A stretch of DNA of 64,000 bases from Caballeronia telluris (GCF_001544495.1 NZ_FCNZ02000007.1:186001-250000), one strand, 5' to 3'; positions 20,160-31,799 are shown, numbered from the stretch's first letter. The notes: generated by a model from the letters alone, not told the origin. Translations and numbers: made by a program.

Positions 20160-21325
20160 TATCGCGGCCTCCGGGATTCGAGCATCGTCGCGACGGCTTC
20201 CGCCGCCTTCTGCGCCGTGTTCTGGCGCAGGGCGTGATGCATTTCCGTGAAAATATCCGTCAGCGTACGGCGGTTCGCGTCGTCGTTCAACTGTTTCAGC
20301 GTGGCATCGGCGAGGGCTTCGGGCGTCGCGAAATGCTGCAGGATTTCCGGCACGACGAAACGCCCCGCCAGGATGTTCGGCAGGCCGACATACGGCAGAT
20401 AACCCTGGCGCTTCATGATCTGGCCCGTGAGCCACGGCACCTTGTACGAGATGACCATCGGCTTTTTCAGCAGCGCCGCTTCCAGCGTGACCGTGCCGCT
20501 CTTGACGAGAATCGCGTCGGCGGCGGTCATCGCGGTTTGCGCGCGGCCGTCGGTGATCGTGAGGTTCAGATGCGGATGCGCTTCCACCAGCGGTTGCAGC
20601 AACTCGCGCAACGCCGGGTTCGCCGCCGGCATCAGGAAACGCACGCCGGGTTCGCGCAACTGCATCAGCTCCATCGCGTCGAAGAACGTCGGGCCGATCA
20701 GCGAAATTTCCGAGCGGCGGCTGCCCGGCAGCACGGCGATCACCGGACCGCCCTCGGCGATCCCGAGTTCACGGCGCGCGCCGAGCGTGTCCGGCTCGAT
20801 GGGGATTTCGTCCGCGAGCGGATGGCCGACGTAGGTCGCCGCCACGCCCGCCTTTTCCAGCAGCGCGGTTTCGAACGGAAACACGCACAGCATGTGATCG
20901 ACGGCCTTCACGATTTTCTTGATGCGCCCGCCGCGCCACGCCCAGATCGACGGACAGACGAAATGCACGGTCGGAATGCCCGCGTCGCGCAGCGCGTGTT
21001 CGAGCCCGAAATTGAAGTCGGGCGCGTCCACGCCGATGAACACCGACGGCGGCTCGGCCAGCAACTGCCGCTTCAGTTCGTTGCGGATGCCGAGAATCTC
21101 GGGGATATGCCTGAGCGCCTCGACATAGCCGCGCACGGTCAGCTTGTCCATCGGCCAGTGGGCGTCGAAGCCGACGGCCGTCATGCGCGGGCCGCCGATG
21201 CCGCTAAAGTGCGTCGCGGCCGGCAGCCGCTCCTTGAGCCCGCCGAGCAGCGACGCCGCCAGCAGGTCGCCGGACGGCTCGCCCGCGACCATCGCGACGC
21301 GCAAGGGATTGGGTAACAGCGTCAT
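20159..21325 (-). CDS. lpxB: Lipid-A-disaccharide synthase
   Basis: Joins UDP-2,3-diacylglucosamine and lipid X to make the lipid A disaccharide at the inner membrane. The 388-residue GT19 glycosyltransferase begins [20 protein letters not shown] and contains [42 protein letters not shown] and [20 protein letters not shown]. The open frame runs further upstream into lpxA; the start at 21325 is the family start and lies 11 bases from the lpxA stop. Confidence 0.96.
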   Translation of the reverse strand: MTLLPNPLRVAMVAGEPSGDLLAASLLGGLKERLPAATHFSGIGGPRMTAVGFDAHWPMDKLTVRGYVEALRHIPEILGIRNELKRQLLAEPPSVFIGVDAPDFNFGLEHALRDAGIPTVHFVCPSIWAWRGGRIKKIVKAVDHMLCVFPFETALLEKAGVAATYVGHPLADEIPIEPDTLGARRELGIAEGGPVIAVLPGSRRSEISLIGPTFFDAMELMQLREPGVRFLMPAANPALRELLQPLVEAHPHLNLTITDGRAQTAMTAADAILVKSGTVTLEAALLKKPMVISYKVPWLTGQIMKRQGYLPYVGLPNILAGRFVVPEILQHFATPEALADATLKQLNDDANRRTLTDIFTEMHHALRQNTAQKAAEAVATMLESRRPR

Positions 21326-21336
21326 CGAAGCGGCGG

Positions 21337-22125
21337 TCAGCGGATGATGCCGCGTTGCGACGTCGCGATGAAGTCGGAAAACGCCCCGACGGCCGCGTCG
21401 CCGTCGCCGCCGGCGGTCGCGAGTTCGCGCAACTGCGCCTTCGCTTCTTCGAGCGACAGGCCGCTCTTGTAGACGACGCGATACGCCGCGCGCAGCGCCG
21501 AGATCGCTTCCGCCGAAAAGCCGCGGCGGCGCAGTCCTTCGACGTTGATGCCGTGCGGCTCGGCCTTGTTGCCCGCCGCGATCACGAACGGCGGCACGTC
21601 CTGCACGAGCGCCGACGCGCCGCCCAGCATCGAATGCGCGCCGATGCGCACGAACTGGTGCACGCCCGACATGCCGCCGACGATCGCGTGGTCGCCCACG
21701 CTCACGTGCCCCGCGAGCTGCGCGTTGCTCGACATGATCACGTTGCTGCCGAGCCGGCAATCGTGGCCGACGTGCACGTACGCCATGATCCAGCAGTCGT
21801 CGCCGATCGAGGTCAGGCCCTGATCCTGCACGGTGCCCGTGTGGATCGTCGTGAACTCGCGGATGGTGTTGCGGTTGCCGATTTCGAGCCGGGTCGGTTC
21901 GTCCTTGTACTTCATGTCCTGCGGACGGCCGCCGACCGACGCGTAATGGCCGATGCGGTTGTCTTCGCCGATCGTCGTGTGGCCTTCGATCACGCTGTGC
22001 GAGCCGACGGTCGTGCGCGCGCCGATCACGACGTGCGCGCCGACGATCGCATACGGCCCGATCTCGACGGATTCATCGAGCTCTGCGCCCGGCTCGACGA
22101 TCGCGGTAGGGTGAATCTTGCTCAT
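21337..22125 (-). CDS. lpxA: UDP-N-acetylglucosamine acyltransferase
   Basis: Catalyses the first step of lipid A synthesis, moving a 3-hydroxyacyl chain from acyl carrier protein to UDP-GlcNAc. The 262-residue protein shows the left-handed beta-helix hexapeptide repeats from residue 5, with HVGHDCRLG (catalytic His about residue 121) and the C-terminal helical part ([20 protein letters not shown]). It sits between fabZ and lpxB, the standard order. Confidence 0.97.
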   Translation of the reverse strand: MSKIHPTAIVEPGAELDESVEIGPYAIVGAHVVIGARTTVGSHSVIEGHTTIGEDNRIGHYASVGGRPQDMKYKDEPTRLEIGNRNTIREFTTIHTGTVQDQGLTSIGDDCWIMAYVHVGHDCRLGSNVIMSSNAQLAGHVSVGDHAIVGGMSGVHQFVRIGAHSMLGGASALVQDVPPFVIAAGNKAEPHGINVEGLRRRGFSAEAISALRAAYRVVYKSGLSLEEAKAQLRELATAGGDGDAAVGAFSDFIATSQRGIIR

Positions 22126-22192
22126 GCGCCCTCGCCTGATGTTCTGTTCGTTGCGTTGCGTGTGGTCCGATGCGAGTCGGGCCGTGCCGCGA

Positions 22193-22651
22193 TCACGCGT
22201 CGGTGTTCTTCACGGTGCACATGAGTTCGGCTTCCGCGGCGACTGCGCCATCGACTTCGGCGCGCGCCTTGAATTTCCAGATGCCGCGCATGTACCGCTC
22301 GAACGTGACGTTCAGGATCAACTGATCGCCCGGCTCCACCACGCGCTTGAAGCGCGCGCCGTCGATGCCGACGAAGTAGTAGAGCGTCGTTTCCGGATCG
22401 TGCGGCTCTTCCGCGAACGTCAGCAGCGCGGCCGTCTGCGCCAGTGCTTCGAGAATCAGCACGCCCGGCATCACCGGACGCGTCGGGAAGTGACCCTGAA
22501 AATACGGCTCGTTGATCGACACGTTCTTCAGCGCTTTGATGCTCTTGTGCGGCTCAAGTTCGAGCACGCGGTCGACGAGCAGGATCGGATACCGATGCGG
22601 CAGCAACGTAAGAATCTTGTGGATGTCGAGATTGATTTTTTCTGTGCTCAT
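22193..22651 (-). CDS. fabZ: 3-hydroxyacyl-[acyl-carrier-protein] dehydratase FabZ
   Basis: Dehydrates 3-hydroxyacyl-ACP in fatty acid elongation, so it competes with LpxA and LpxD for the same substrate pool. The 152-residue hot-dog-fold protein has [12 protein letters not shown] and the active-site segment [20 protein letters not shown] with His54 and Glu68. It lies between lpxD and lpxA. Confidence 0.97.
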   Translation of the reverse strand: MSTEKINLDIHKILTLLPHRYPILLVDRVLELEPHKSIKALKNVSINEPYFQGHFPTRPVMPGVLILEALAQTAALLTFAEEPHDPETTLYYFVGIDGARFKRVVEPGDQLILNVTFERYMRGIWKFKARAEVDGAVAAEAELMCTVKNTDA

Positions 22652-22796
22652 GATCGTTCTGCTCGCGCGTCTTTTAAACGCGGATGTTGACTGCGGACCG
22701 CGCGCGGCCCGCCTGGGATGCTGTCGTCTCTGCTGTTGTCGCTGCTTGAATCTTGTTCGTGCGGCTCCGAATGGCCGCTTTGGTCGAAGCTGCGTG

Positions 22797-23891
22797 CTAC
22801 TCGCCCTTGCGCTCGTCCAGCGCCGCTTCGAGCGCCTTGATGCGGTCGCGCAATTTGTCGAGGTTGCGCATGATGGCCGCGCTCTTGTTCCAGTCGGCGT
22901 GATTCACGGCGGGGAACGCGCTCGTGTACATGCCCGGCTTCGTCAGCGACTTCGACACGCCCGACTGCGCCGTGACGATCACGTAGTCCGCCAGCGTCAC
23001 GTGGCCTGCGATGCCCACCGCGCCGCCGATCATGCAGTGCCGCCCGATGTTCGTGCTGCCCGCGATGCCCGCACAGCCGGCAATGACCGTGTACGCACCG
23101 ATCCGGCAGTTGTGACCGATCTGCACGAGATTGTCGATCTTCACGCATTCCTCGATGACGGTATCCGCCATCGCGCCGCGATCGATCGTGGTGTTCGCGC
23201 CGATTTCGACGTCGTCCGCGATATCGACCGCCCCGACCTGCGGGATTTTCACCCAGCTGCCGGTGCGCGCTTCGCCTTCGCCCATGAAGTCCGGCGCAAA
23301 ACCGAAGCCGTCCGCGCCGATCACCGCGCCCGCATGCACGATCACGCGCGCGCCAAGCTTACAACCATGATAGACCGTTACGTTCGGATAGAGATGAACG
23401 TCGTCGCCGAGCTTCACGCCCCGGCCGATCACGACGCCCGCGTCGAGTTTCACGCGCTCGCCGATCACGGCGCCTGCTTCCACCGTTACGTGCGCGCCGA
23501 TGACGGCGCTGGCCGCGACTTTCGCGCCCGGATCGATCGACGCGCTCGCGTGCACGCCCGGCTTGACGGCCGGCGTCGCGAGGTCGATGAACGCCTGCGC
23601 GACGCGCGCGAAATAAGCGTAGGGATTCGGCGTGACGATGAAGTTGAGGCCTTCGCGGGCCGCTACTTTTTCGAGATCCGCAGGGGAAATCAGCACCGCG
23701 CCCGCCCGCGTCGTCTCGACTTGCGGCAGATATTTCTGATTCGCGAGAAACGCGAGTTGCCCCGAGTCGGCCTTATCGAGCGGGGCGAGGCTACCGACGC
23801 GCTGTTGCGCGTCGCCGACGATCTCGCCGCCGAAGCGCCGGGCCAGTTCAGCGAGCGTGATCGTCATTGCCGATGTCGTGCCTGATGCCAT
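22797..23891 (-). CDS. lpxD: UDP-3-O-(3-hydroxyacyl)glucosamine N-acyltransferase
   Basis: Third step of lipid A synthesis: adds the N-linked hydroxyacyl chain. The 364-residue trimeric enzyme has the N-terminal uridine-binding domain ([35 protein letters not shown]) followed by hexapeptide repeats and the [20 protein letters not shown] stretch. A C-terminal helix ([18 protein letters not shown]) follows. The ATG at 23891 is preceded by AGGAG nine bases upstream. A 145-base gap separates it from fabZ; I see no terminator there. Confidence 0.96.
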   Translation of the reverse strand: MASGTTSAMTITLAELARRFGGEIVGDAQQRVGSLAPLDKADSGQLAFLANQKYLPQVETTRAGAVLISPADLEKVAAREGLNFIVTPNPYAYFARVAQAFIDLATPAVKPGVHASASIDPGAKVAASAVIGAHVTVEAGAVIGERVKLDAGVVIGRGVKLGDDVHLYPNVTVYHGCKLGARVIVHAGAVIGADGFGFAPDFMGEGEARTGSWVKIPQVGAVDIADDVEIGANTTIDRGAMADTVIEECVKIDNLVQIGHNCRIGAYTVIAGCAGIAGSTNIGRHCMIGGAVGIAGHVTLADYVIVTAQSGVSKSLTKPGMYTSAFPAVNHADWNKSAAIMRNLDKLRDRIKALEAALDERKGE

Positions 23892-23908
23892 CCGTCTGCG
23901 GCTCCTGA

Positions 23909-24460
23909 TCAGTTCGCGCTGCTGGCGGCAAGAGCCTTCAGCACCTGATCGGTGATATCGATACGCGGGCTCACGTACACCGCTTCCTGCACGATGAGGT
24001 CGTAGTGCTGCTGCTCGGCGATCTGCTTGATGATCTTGTTCGCGCGATCCAGCACCGCCGCGAGTTCTTCGTTGCGGCGCTGGTTCAGGTCTTCGCGGAA
24101 TTCGCGCTGCTTGCGCTGGAAGTCCGCGTCGAGCTGCGAAAGGTCACGCTGACGCGCCGCGCGATCCGTGGGCGACATCGACGGACCGTTCTTGTCCACA
24201 CCGTCCGACATCGTTTTCAGGCGCTGCGCCATTTCTTGCAGCGCCTTGTCGCGCTTCGAAAACTCCTGCTCGAGCTTCGATTGTGCGGCTTTCGCCGCCG
24301 CCGACTCGCGCAGGATGCGGTCGGAATTGACGGCCGCGATCCGTGCGGCACCGGTGTCCTGCGCGTATGCGCCAACGCCCGAGAAGCCGAGGATCATCGA
24401 CAGCACAAGGGCCGATCCGAGATGTTTCGATAGCTTACCGGTTCGCAAAGTCTTCCTCAT
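23909..24460 (-). CDS. skp: Periplasmic chaperone Skp/OmpH
   Basis: Trimeric periplasmic chaperone that carries unfolded outer-membrane proteins to the Bam complex. The product from [10 protein letters not shown] has a Sec signal peptide ([17 protein letters not shown]) and a mature part made of long charged helices ([39 protein letters not shown]). The frame allows a start at 24490, but the ten extra residues put a Phe/Pro-rich stretch before a normal signal peptide, so 24460 is preferred. It follows bamA and precedes lpxD. Confidence 0.93.
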   Translation of the reverse strand: MRKTLRTGKLSKHLGSALVLSMILGFSGVGAYAQDTGAARIAAVNSDRILRESAAAKAAQSKLEQEFSKRDKALQEMAQRLKTMSDGVDKNGPSMSPTDRAARQRDLSQLDADFQRKQREFREDLNQRRNEELAAVLDRANKIIKQIAEQQHYDLIVQEAVYVSPRIDITDQVLKALAASSAN

Positions 24461-24494
24461 GTCACTAAAGGGCAGAAACGAGTCACGCATTGCG

Positions 24495-26807
24495 TCAGAA
24501 CGCCGTGCCGATCTGGAACTGGAACTTCTGATACTGGTCGCCTTCGTGCTTCTGCAGCGGGAAACCCAGGCTCAGCTTGAGCGGGCCGATCGGCGAGATC
24601 CATGCGAGACCGACACCGTAACCGTAGCGCAGGCCGTTCGAGCCGCCTTCCGAACCGCCCTGTCCCGGGTCGCCCCAGACGTTACCGGCGTCGAGGAACG
24701 TAAAGACGCGCAGCGTGCGGTCATAGCCCGTGCCCGGCAGCGGGAACGTCAGTTCGATATTGCCGACTGCCATGCGCGAGCCCCCGATCGGGTCGCCCGT
24801 CGACGGGTCGCGTGGACCGAGCGAACTCGGCTGATAGCCACGCACGGAACCGATACCGCCCGCGTAGTAGTTCTTGAAGATCGGGTAGGTCTGCCCTTGC
24901 AGGCCCTTGCCGTAACCGCCCTGCAGGTTGAAACCGAGCACGAAGCCCCGCGCGAACGAGTAGTAATACTGGAACTGCGCGTCGAACTTGCCGTAGGTCG
25001 TGTTGCCGAGCGGCGTGCCGTATTCGGCGTTCGTCTGCAGGTAGTAGCCGCGGCTCGGCACAAGCGCGCTGTCGCGATTGTCGCGCGACCAGCCCACCGT
25101 CAGCGGGATGTTGTTCACCACCCGGCCGAATTCGTTCACGTAATTCTTGTACGCGGTCGGCGTGTTCGCGTCCACGTCCATCGTGTTCTGCTCGATGCCG
25201 GCGCCGAAATACACGGTGTCCTGCTCGGAGAACGGGATGCCGAACTTCGTATCGGCGCCCATCGTGATGATCTTGAAGCTCGAATCCGTCGAGTAATAGA
25301 GCGGCTGGTACGTGCGGTAGTACGCGTCGGTGATGCGCTTGATGCCGTCGATCGTGAAGTACGGATCGACCTGCGTCACCGTCAGCGTGCGGTACGTCTT
25401 CGCGGTATTCACGTTCACCGCGAGGCTCGTGCCGGAGCCGAACACGTTGTCCTGCGACACGCCCGCCGACAGCACCACCTTGTCCGTCGACGAGAAGCCC
25501 GCGCCCAGCGTGATCGCGCCGGTCGGCTTTTCCGCGACCTTCACGTCCACGTCGACCTGGTCGTTCGTGCCTTCGACCGGCAGCGTGGTCACGTCGACGT
25601 CGGTGAAGTAGCCGAGACGGTTCACGCGGTCCTTGGACAGCGCGAGGCGGCTCGAATCGAACCACGAGCTTTCGAGCTGGCGCATTTCGCGGCGCACGAC
25701 TTCGTCGCGCGTCCGCGTATTGCCCACGATGTTCACGCGCCGTACGTAGACGCGGCGGCTAGGCTCGATCTGCAGCGTGAGGTCGACGGTATGGTTCGAC
25801 TGGTCGATGGCCGGCTGCGCGTTGACTTGCGCGAACGCATAGCCGTATTCGCCCAGCTTGTCGACGATCGCCTTCGTGGTCGCCTGCAGTTTTTCCGCCG
25901 AGAAGCGCTCGCCCGGCTTGATCTTGATGAGCTTGGTGAGTTCCGCCTCGCGGTCGAGCAGATTGCCCGCGAGCTTGATGCTGTTGACCTTGTACGGCTC
26001 GCCTTCGTGCAGCGCAACCGTCAGATACATGTCCTTCTTGTCGGGCGAGATCGAGACCTGCGTCGAGTCGATGCTGAATTCGAGGTAGCCGCGATTCAGA
26101 TAATACGAGCGGACGTTCTCGAGGTCGCCCGTGAGTTTTTCCTTCGCGTACAGATCGTTCTTCGTGTACCACGAGAACCAGTTCGGCGTGGAAAGCTGCA
26201 TTTCGTCGCGCAGCGTGCTCGTGCTCACGGCCTTGTTGCCGATGAAGTTGATCTGGCGGATCTTCGCGCTCGGACCTTCGGCCACCGAGAACAGGATCGA
26301 CACGCGATTGCGGTCGACCGGCGTCACCGTCGTGGTGACTTCGGCGGCGTAGTAGCCGCGCGTCAGATACTGGCGTTTGAGTTCCTGTTCCGCGCGATCG
26401 ACGAGCGCCTTGTCGTACGAACGGCCCTGCGACAATCCGACCGAGCGCAATGCCTTCGTCAGGTTGTCCTTGTCGAATTCATGGAGGCCGGAGAAATCGA
26501 TTTGCGAGATGGCCGGACGTTCCTGCACCTGCACCACGACGATGTTGCCTTGGGTGGCAATCTGCACGTCGCTGAAGAAGCCCGTTGCATAGAGCGCGCG
26601 AATCGCTTCGGATGCCTTGTCGTCGGTAAATGTGTCGCCTTGCCTGATCGGCAGGTAGGCGAAGACTGTACCCGGTTCGATGCGCTGGAGACCGTCGATC
26701 CGGATATCCTGCACGACAAAAGGCGTGGTCGCGTGTGCCGCCATGCCGGTTGCGGCCAGTGCCGCGGCCACAGCCGTCTTAGGAACAAAGCGATGAGGTT
26801 TGAACAA
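24495..26807 (-). CDS. bamA: Outer membrane protein assembly factor BamA
   Basis: Central outer-membrane barrel of the Bam complex. The 770-residue precursor has a signal peptide (to about residue 27, MAAHA), five POTRA domains from about residue 30 to 425 (first: FVVQDIRIDGLQRIEPGTVF), and a C-terminal Omp85 barrel with the lid-locking VRGYQPSSLGPRD motif. It ends in phenylalanine (FQIGTAF), as barrels recognised by Bam do. Gene order rseP-bamA-skp-lpxD is the classical one. Confidence 0.97.
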   Translation of the reverse strand: MFKPHRFVPKTAVAAALAATGMAAHATTPFVVQDIRIDGLQRIEPGTVFAYLPIRQGDTFTDDKASEAIRALYATGFFSDVQIATQGNIVVVQVQERPAISQIDFSGLHEFDKDNLTKALRSVGLSQGRSYDKALVDRAEQELKRQYLTRGYYAAEVTTTVTPVDRNRVSILFSVAEGPSAKIRQINFIGNKAVSTSTLRDEMQLSTPNWFSWYTKNDLYAKEKLTGDLENVRSYYLNRGYLEFSIDSTQVSISPDKKDMYLTVALHEGEPYKVNSIKLAGNLLDREAELTKLIKIKPGERFSAEKLQATTKAIVDKLGEYGYAFAQVNAQPAIDQSNHTVDLTLQIEPSRRVYVRRVNIVGNTRTRDEVVRREMRQLESSWFDSSRLALSKDRVNRLGYFTDVDVTTLPVEGTNDQVDVDVKVAEKPTGAITLGAGFSSTDKVVLSAGVSQDNVFGSGTSLAVNVNTAKTYRTLTVTQVDPYFTIDGIKRITDAYYRTYQPLYYSTDSSFKIITMGADTKFGIPFSEQDTVYFGAGIEQNTMDVDANTPTAYKNYVNEFGRVVNNIPLTVGWSRDNRDSALVPSRGYYLQTNAEYGTPLGNTTYGKFDAQFQYYYSFARGFVLGFNLQGGYGKGLQGQTYPIFKNYYAGGIGSVRGYQPSSLGPRDPSTGDPIGGSRMAVGNIELTFPLPGTGYDRTLRVFTFLDAGNVWGDPGQGGSEGGSNGLRYGYGVGLAWISPIGPLKLSLGFPLQKHEGDQYQKFQFQIGTAF

Positions 26808-26883
26808 CGTGCTTCCCCAGTGTTATAGCTGCATCAGTTCCGGCGGTCCCTCATGAGACGCCACCAGACCTGGTGAAAATGGA

Positions 26884-28257
26884 TCAAAAACGGATCAGGC
26901 GAGCCAGGTCGTTGAACAGTGCGATCATCGACAATGCGACGATGCACACGAGGCCCGCCCGTTGCAGAACCAGCTGCCAGCGATCGGATACCGCCTTGCC
27001 GGTAATGGCTTCAACCAAATAATATAACAGATGACCACCGTCCAATACCGGAATCGGTAACAAGTTCAAGACGCCAAGACTGATGCTGACGAGCGCCAGA
27101 AACGACACGAACGCAGACAACCCGAGCCGCGCGCTCTTGCCCGCATAGTCGGCGATGGTCACCGGTCCCGAGAGGTTCTTGAGCGACGCCTCGCCGACGA
27201 TCATCCGCCCGAACATGCGCAGCGAATACACGCTGATGTCCCAGGTGCGGTTCACGCCGAGGCGCAGGCTTTCGAGCGGCCCATAACGCACGTCGACGCT
27301 CGGCAACTGGTTCGCGAGCGCCGCGCCGATGCGCCCCACGTCGCGGCCCGTTTCGTCGTCGCGCTTCGCGTCCGGCACGACCGTCACGGTCATGAGACGG
27401 CCGTCGCGCTCGAGCGTCAGCGTCACCGGCTTGCCCGCGTGGCCGCGCACGTAATCGATGAAGCCCGTGGCGTTCTCGACCTTCCTGCCGTCGATCGCGC
27501 GCAGCTTGTCGCCCGCGCGCAGGCCGCTCTTTTGCGCGGCGCTGCCCGCCTCCAGGCCCGCCACCGAGAGCGTGCCGCCGCCCGGCGCGAAGCCGAGCTT
27601 GTCCATGAAGTCCTGATCGGCGTCCGGGTCGCCGATGCCTGCCACGTCGACGGGGAAGTCGAACGTGCCGTCGGGCGTCTTGGCGGTGAGCACCACGCTG
27701 CGATGATCGAACGATGCATCGAGCAGCTTCCAGCGCAGGTCCGACCACGAGCGGATCGGATGCGCATCGCCGCCGGCCTGCGCATCGCGCATCGAAACAA
27801 CAGTTTCGCCGCCTTCGAAGCCGGCCTGCGCGGCGGCCGTGTCGGCCGCCGGCGCCGAGACGATGGCAGCCGGTTCGGTCACGCCGCCCGCGAACACGGC
27901 CGAGAACAGCGCGATCGCGAGGATGAAGTTGGCGATGGGCCCCGCCGCGACGATCGCGATGCGCTTGAAGACGCTCTGCCGGTTGAATGCGCGCGGCAGG
28001 TCCTCGGGCGCAATATCGCTGTCGGCTTCGCGCTCGTCGAGCATCTTCACGTAGCCGCCGAGCGGCAGCGCCGCGATCGTCCACTCGACGCCCGTCTTCT
28101 GGCTCACCCAGCGCACGAGTGGCTTGCCGAAGCCGACCGAGAAACGCAGCACCTTGACGCCACACAGCCGCGCGACGCTGTAATGGCCGAATTCGTGGAC
28201 GACCACGAGCACGCCTATCGCAACGACGAAGGCAACGATTTCGGTCAGGAAGTTCAT
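26884..28257 (-). CDS. rseP: RIP-type zinc metalloprotease RseP
   Basis: Site-2 intramembrane protease that cleaves anti-sigma factor RseA in the envelope stress response and removes signal peptide remnants. The 457-residue protein has the zinc motif HEFGH at residues 21-25 in the first membrane segment, one or two periplasmic PDZ regions (EAGSAAQKSGLRAGDKLRAI), and the second active-site motif LNLLPIPVLDGGHLLYYLVE near the C-terminus. It lies 7 bases after dxr. Confidence 0.96.
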   Translation of the reverse strand: MNFLTEIVAFVVAIGVLVVVHEFGHYSVARLCGVKVLRFSVGFGKPLVRWVSQKTGVEWTIAALPLGGYVKMLDEREADSDIAPEDLPRAFNRQSVFKRIAIVAAGPIANFILAIALFSAVFAGGVTEPAAIVSAPAADTAAAQAGFEGGETVVSMRDAQAGGDAHPIRSWSDLRWKLLDASFDHRSVVLTAKTPDGTFDFPVDVAGIGDPDADQDFMDKLGFAPGGGTLSVAGLEAGSAAQKSGLRAGDKLRAIDGRKVENATGFIDYVRGHAGKPVTLTLERDGRLMTVTVVPDAKRDDETGRDVGRIGAALANQLPSVDVRYGPLESLRLGVNRTWDISVYSLRMFGRMIVGEASLKNLSGPVTIADYAGKSARLGLSAFVSFLALVSISLGVLNLLPIPVLDGGHLLYYLVEAITGKAVSDRWQLVLQRAGLVCIVALSMIALFNDLARLIRF

Positions 28258-28264
28258 GACGGCC

Positions 28265-29479
28265 TCAATGCGCGATGCGCTCGACGGGCGGATTGCTCGC
28301 TGGGCTCGATGTCAGCTTGTCGACGAAGCCGTTCGCGAGACGACGCGCGCTGGCGTCGGCGGCGAGGACATGATCGAGCGTGGCGGCGCTCGTGTTCGGC
28401 AGCGCGTCCAGCACGCGCGCGACCACGTCGGCGATCGCCATGAAGCCGATACGGCGGGCGAGAAACGCCTCGACGGCGATTTCGTTCGCCGCATTCAGCG
28501 CGGCGCTGGCGATGCCGCCGGCTTCCAGCGCCTTGATCGCGAGCGCGAGACACGGGAAGCGCTCGAAGTCCGGCTTCTCGAACGTGAGCGAAGCGATCTG
28601 CGCGAGATCCAGTTGCGCGACGCCCGATTCCACGCGATCCGGGAACGCGAGCGCGTGGGCGATCGGCGTGCGCATGTCGGGGTTGCCGAGTTGCGCGAGC
28701 ACGGAGCCGTCGGCGTAAGACACCATCGAATGGATCACGCTCTGCGGGTGGATCAGCACCTCGATGCGCGAGCCCGGCAGGTCGAAGAGCCAGTGCGCCT
28801 CGATCACTTCGAGGCCCTTGTTCATCATCGTCGCGGAATCGACGGAGATCTTGCGGCCCATCGCCCAGTTCGGATGCTTGCAGGCTTCGTCGGGCGTGAC
28901 GCTCACGAGCGACGACGGCTCGCGCGTGCGGAACGGGCCGCCCGACGCGGTCAGGATGATCTTCGATACGCCGCCGTGCATCGCGGCCTCGCGCGGCAGG
29001 CACTGGAACACGGCGTTGTGCTCGCTGTCGACGGGCAAGAGCACCGCGCCGTTGTCGCGCACGGCGTCGATGAAAATCTGCCCCGACATCACGAGCGCTT
29101 CCTTGTTCGCGAGCAGAATGCGCTTGCCCGTGCGCGCGGCGGCGAGCGTGGGCGCAAGGCCCGCGGCGCCGACGATCGCGGCCACGACCGTGTCGCATTC
29201 CGGCGCCGACGCCGCATCGACGAGCGCTTGCTCGCCATGCTGCACGTGCGTCTTGCAGCCGGCCGCGCGCAATTGCGCCTCGACGCGCGCGGCGGTGTCG
29301 GCGTCGCCGACGACCGCGACGGCCGGTTGAAAGCGCAGGCACTGGGCGACGAGTTTGTCGCCGTTGCGATGAGCGGTGAGTGCGTGGACCGAGAAGCGGT
29401 CGGGATGCCGCGCCACGACGTCGAGCGTGCTTTCGCCGATCGAGCCCGTGGAGCCGAGCAAAGTCAGACGTTTTTGCAT
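28265..29479 (-). CDS. dxr: 1-deoxy-D-xylulose 5-phosphate reductoisomerase
   Basis: Second step of the methylerythritol phosphate route to isoprenoids, using NADPH. The 404-residue product starts [20 protein letters not shown] with the nucleotide-binding GSTGSIG at residues 9-15 and contains [25 protein letters not shown] and [21 protein letters not shown], the metal and substrate site. AAGGA lies just upstream of the ATG at 29479; the in-frame TTG at 29512 lacks family similarity. It precedes rseP and follows cdsA. Confidence 0.96.
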   Translation of the reverse strand: MQKRLTLLGSTGSIGESTLDVVARHPDRFSVHALTAHRNGDKLVAQCLRFQPAVAVVGDADTAARVEAQLRAAGCKTHVQHGEQALVDAASAPECDTVVAAIVGAAGLAPTLAAARTGKRILLANKEALVMSGQIFIDAVRDNGAVLLPVDSEHNAVFQCLPREAAMHGGVSKIILTASGGPFRTREPSSLVSVTPDEACKHPNWAMGRKISVDSATMMNKGLEVIEAHWLFDLPGSRIEVLIHPQSVIHSMVSYADGSVLAQLGNPDMRTPIAHALAFPDRVESGVAQLDLAQIASLTFEKPDFERFPCLALAIKALEAGGIASAALNAANEIAVEAFLARRIGFMAIADVVARVLDALPNTSAATLDHVLAADASARRLANGFVDKLTSSPASNPPVERIAH

Positions 29480-29501
29480 AAATCCTTCTTTAGCCGACGA
29501 A

Positions 29502-30314
29502 TTAGCCGACAAGCAGCAGTGCGATCGGCAAAACCGGCAACAGCGCGTCGATGCGGTCGAGCACGCCGCCGTGGCCCGGCAAGAGACCGCTCGAGTCCTT
29601 GACGCCGGCCTGGCGCTTCAAGAGCGATTCGAACAGATCGCCGATCACGCTGAACGCGACCAGCACGGTAAGCGCGGCTAGCGCCCGGACCCAGCCGAGA
29701 TGCTCGACGAAGGCCGTGAACAGGGTCGGCGCGAAAACGAGCGTAGCGGCGGCGATCGAACCGATCACGATCACCGCGACCCAGCCGCCGATGGCGCCTT
29801 CCCAGGTCTTGCCAGGGCTGATGGACGGCGCGAGCTTGTGGCGTCCGAGGGCTTTTCCGGCGAAGTATGCGCCTATGTCGGCGAGCCAGACGACTAGGAG
29901 AAGCGATAGCACGAACGCCACGCCGACGGTCCGGGCCGCGACGAGCGCATGCCAGCAGGCCGCGAACACGACGACGCCCGCGAAAAGGAGGAACGAACGC
30001 CAGGCGCCCGCCGCGAGCTCCGGCTTGCGCAGGAGCGCGAACGGCCCCGCGAGCACCCAGAAAATGGCGGCCATCTGCAAGAGGCCCTTGGGAGCGACGC
30101 CCAGATACGTGCTCAGAACGAGCGCGAGCGCGCAAATGAGCGCATAGACGACCGGTCCGACGCCGCCGAGCTTCAGGAGCCGCGCCCATTCCCAGGCCGC
30201 GAACACCACGACGAACGCGATCAGCGCGCCGAACGCCCCGACCGGCGCGAACAGCGTGACCGGGACGAGTACCGCCAGCAGAACGATTGCCGTGATGACA
30301 CGGGTCTTTAGCAT
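29502..30314 (-). CDS. cdsA: Phosphatidate cytidylyltransferase
   Basis: Inner-membrane enzyme that makes CDP-diacylglycerol, precursor of all phospholipids. The 270-residue protein has about seven to eight membrane segments and the CDP-DAG synthase signature near its C-terminus ([20 protein letters not shown] followed by GVLDRID). Its start overlaps the uppS end by seven bases. Confidence 0.95.
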   Translation of the reverse strand: MLKTRVITAIVLLAVLVPVTLFAPVGAFGALIAFVVVFAAWEWARLLKLGGVGPVVYALICALALVLSTYLGVAPKGLLQMAAIFWVLAGPFALLRKPELAAGAWRSFLLFAGVVVFAACWHALVAARTVGVAFVLSLLLVVWLADIGAYFAGKALGRHKLAPSISPGKTWEGAIGGWVAVIVIGSIAAATLVFAPTLFTAFVEHLGWVRALAALTVLVAFSVIGDLFESLLKRQAGVKDSSGLLPGHGGVLDRIDALLPVLPIALLLVG

Positions 30315-31090
30315 GAAAGGGTGTCGGCCTTCTGCGATTGCGACGCGAGCTGCGCGCTCGTGCGGCCGAAGCGCCGCTCACGCTCGCCATACGATTCGAT
30401 CGCGCGCGCAAGCGCTTCGGCGTCGAAATCCGGCCAGTAGGTATCGGTGAAATAGAACTCGGTGTACGCGAGCTGCCACAGCAGGAAGTTGCTGATGCGC
30501 TGCTCGCCGCCCGTGCGGATGAAGAGATCCGGCTCCGGCGCGTAAGCCATCGCGAGGTGCTGCGCGAACGAATCCTCGTCGACTCGCACCGCCTCGCCCG
30601 CCGCCGCCGATTGCTCGGCAAGCTTACGGGTGGCTTGCATGATGTCCCAGCGACCGCCGTAGTTGGCGGCGATGGTCAGCGTGAGCCGCGTGTTGCGGGC
30701 GGTTTTGGTTTCGGCGCGCTGGATCAGCGCGCGGATGCGCTCGTCGAACATCGCAATGTCGCCGACGACGCGCAGGCGGATGCCGTTCGCGTGCAGCTTG
30801 CCGATCTCGCGCTCCAGCGCCGTCACGAAAAGGCGCATCAGGAACGTGACTTCCTCGGTCGGGCGGCGCCAGTTTTCGGAACTGAACGCGAACAGCGTCA
30901 CGTACTCGACGCCGCGCCGGGCGCAGCTTTCGACGGTTGCGCGCACGGCATCGACGCCGCGCGTATGTCCGGCGACGCGCGGCAGGCGCCGCTCAGTCGC
31001 CCAACGGCCATTGCCGTCCATGATGATCGCGATATGGCGCGGAACTGCCGCGACATCGGGCACGCGAACGGTAGAGCTGGTATAGGTCAT
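30308..31090 (-). CDS. uppS: Undecaprenyl diphosphate synthase (cis-prenyltransferase)
   Basis: Makes C55 undecaprenyl diphosphate, the lipid carrier for peptidoglycan and O-antigen, from isopentenyl and farnesyl diphosphate. The 260-residue protein has [12 protein letters not shown] with catalytic Asp25, [14 protein letters not shown], and the C-terminal [20 protein letters not shown]. Its substrate depends on the MEP pathway to which dxr belongs, two genes downstream. Confidence 0.97.
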   Translation of the reverse strand: MTYTSSTVRVPDVAAVPRHIAIIMDGNGRWATERRLPRVAGHTRGVDAVRATVESCARRGVEYVTLFAFSSENWRRPTEEVTFLMRLFVTALEREIGKLHANGIRLRVVGDIAMFDERIRALIQRAETKTARNTRLTLTIAANYGGRWDIMQATRKLAEQSAAAGEAVRVDEDSFAQHLAMAYAPEPDLFIRTGGEQRISNFLLWQLAYTEFYFTDTYWPDFDAEALARAIESYGERERRFGRTSAQLASQSQKADTLSC

Positions 31091-31153
31091 GGCCGCTGAA
31101 TCTTATTATCGACAGAATGAAGCCAGCACGACTGGCAGGACCGCACGCGGTCT

Positions 31154-31714
31154 TTACACCGTCATGATCTCGGCTTCCTTCGACTGAACCAGCTTGTCGA
31201 TTTCCGCGACGAATTTGTCGGTGAGCTTCTGGACGTCGTCGCCGGCGCGGCGGTCGTCGTCTTCCGAAATTTCCTTGTCCTTCACGAGCTTCTTGAGTTG
31301 CTCGTTGGCGTCGCGCCGCAGGTTGCGCACGGCGATCTTGGCCGTCTCGCCTTCGCTCTTAACGACCTTCGTGAGTTCGCGGCGGCGTTCTTCGGTGAGC
31401 GCGGGCATCGGCACGCGGATCAGTTCGCCTTGCGTCGCCGGATTCAGGCCGAGATCCGAGTCGCGGATCGCCTTTTCGACGGCCGGCACCATCTTCTTTT
31501 CCCACGGCTGGACGCCGATCGTGCGGGCATCGACGAGCGTCATGTTCGCCACTTGCGAAATGGGCACGTTCGAGCCGTAGTAATCGACCTGGATATGGTC
31601 GAGCAAGCCGGTGTGGGCGCGACCCGTGCGGATCTTCGCGAGGTCGGCCTTGAACGCCTCGATCGACCGCTGCATTTTCTGGTCGACGCCCTTTTTAATG
31701 TCAGCCACACTCAT
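31154..31714 (-). CDS. frr: Ribosome recycling factor
   Basis: Splits post-termination ribosomes together with EF-G. The 186-residue protein starts [20 protein letters not shown] and contains the conserved [39 protein letters not shown] and [20 protein letters not shown]. Length is the standard 185-186. It lies between pyrH and uppS. Confidence 0.98.
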   Translation of the reverse strand: MSVADIKKGVDQKMQRSIEAFKADLAKIRTGRAHTGLLDHIQVDYYGSNVPISQVANMTLVDARTIGVQPWEKKMVPAVEKAIRDSDLGLNPATQGELIRVPMPALTEERRRELTKVVKSEGETAKIAVRNLRRDANEQLKKLVKDKEISEDDDRRAGDDVQKLTDKFVAEIDKLVQSKEAEIMTV

Positions 31715-31799
31715 TTAAACCTCCAAACCTTGGTTACTGGCGATACAGGCGAAAACGGCGCCAGCCTTCGAGCCGCGCCGCGCCCGGATACGCGAGAGT

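Noticed and set aside
24168-26828. 886-codon open frame antisense to bamA, and similar long antisense frames at 5964-8123, 15069-17390, 36030-38675 and 44879-48472
   Set aside because: Long antisense frames are expected in GC-rich coding DNA. The products are Arg/His-rich without domains, and each lies opposite a certain gene.
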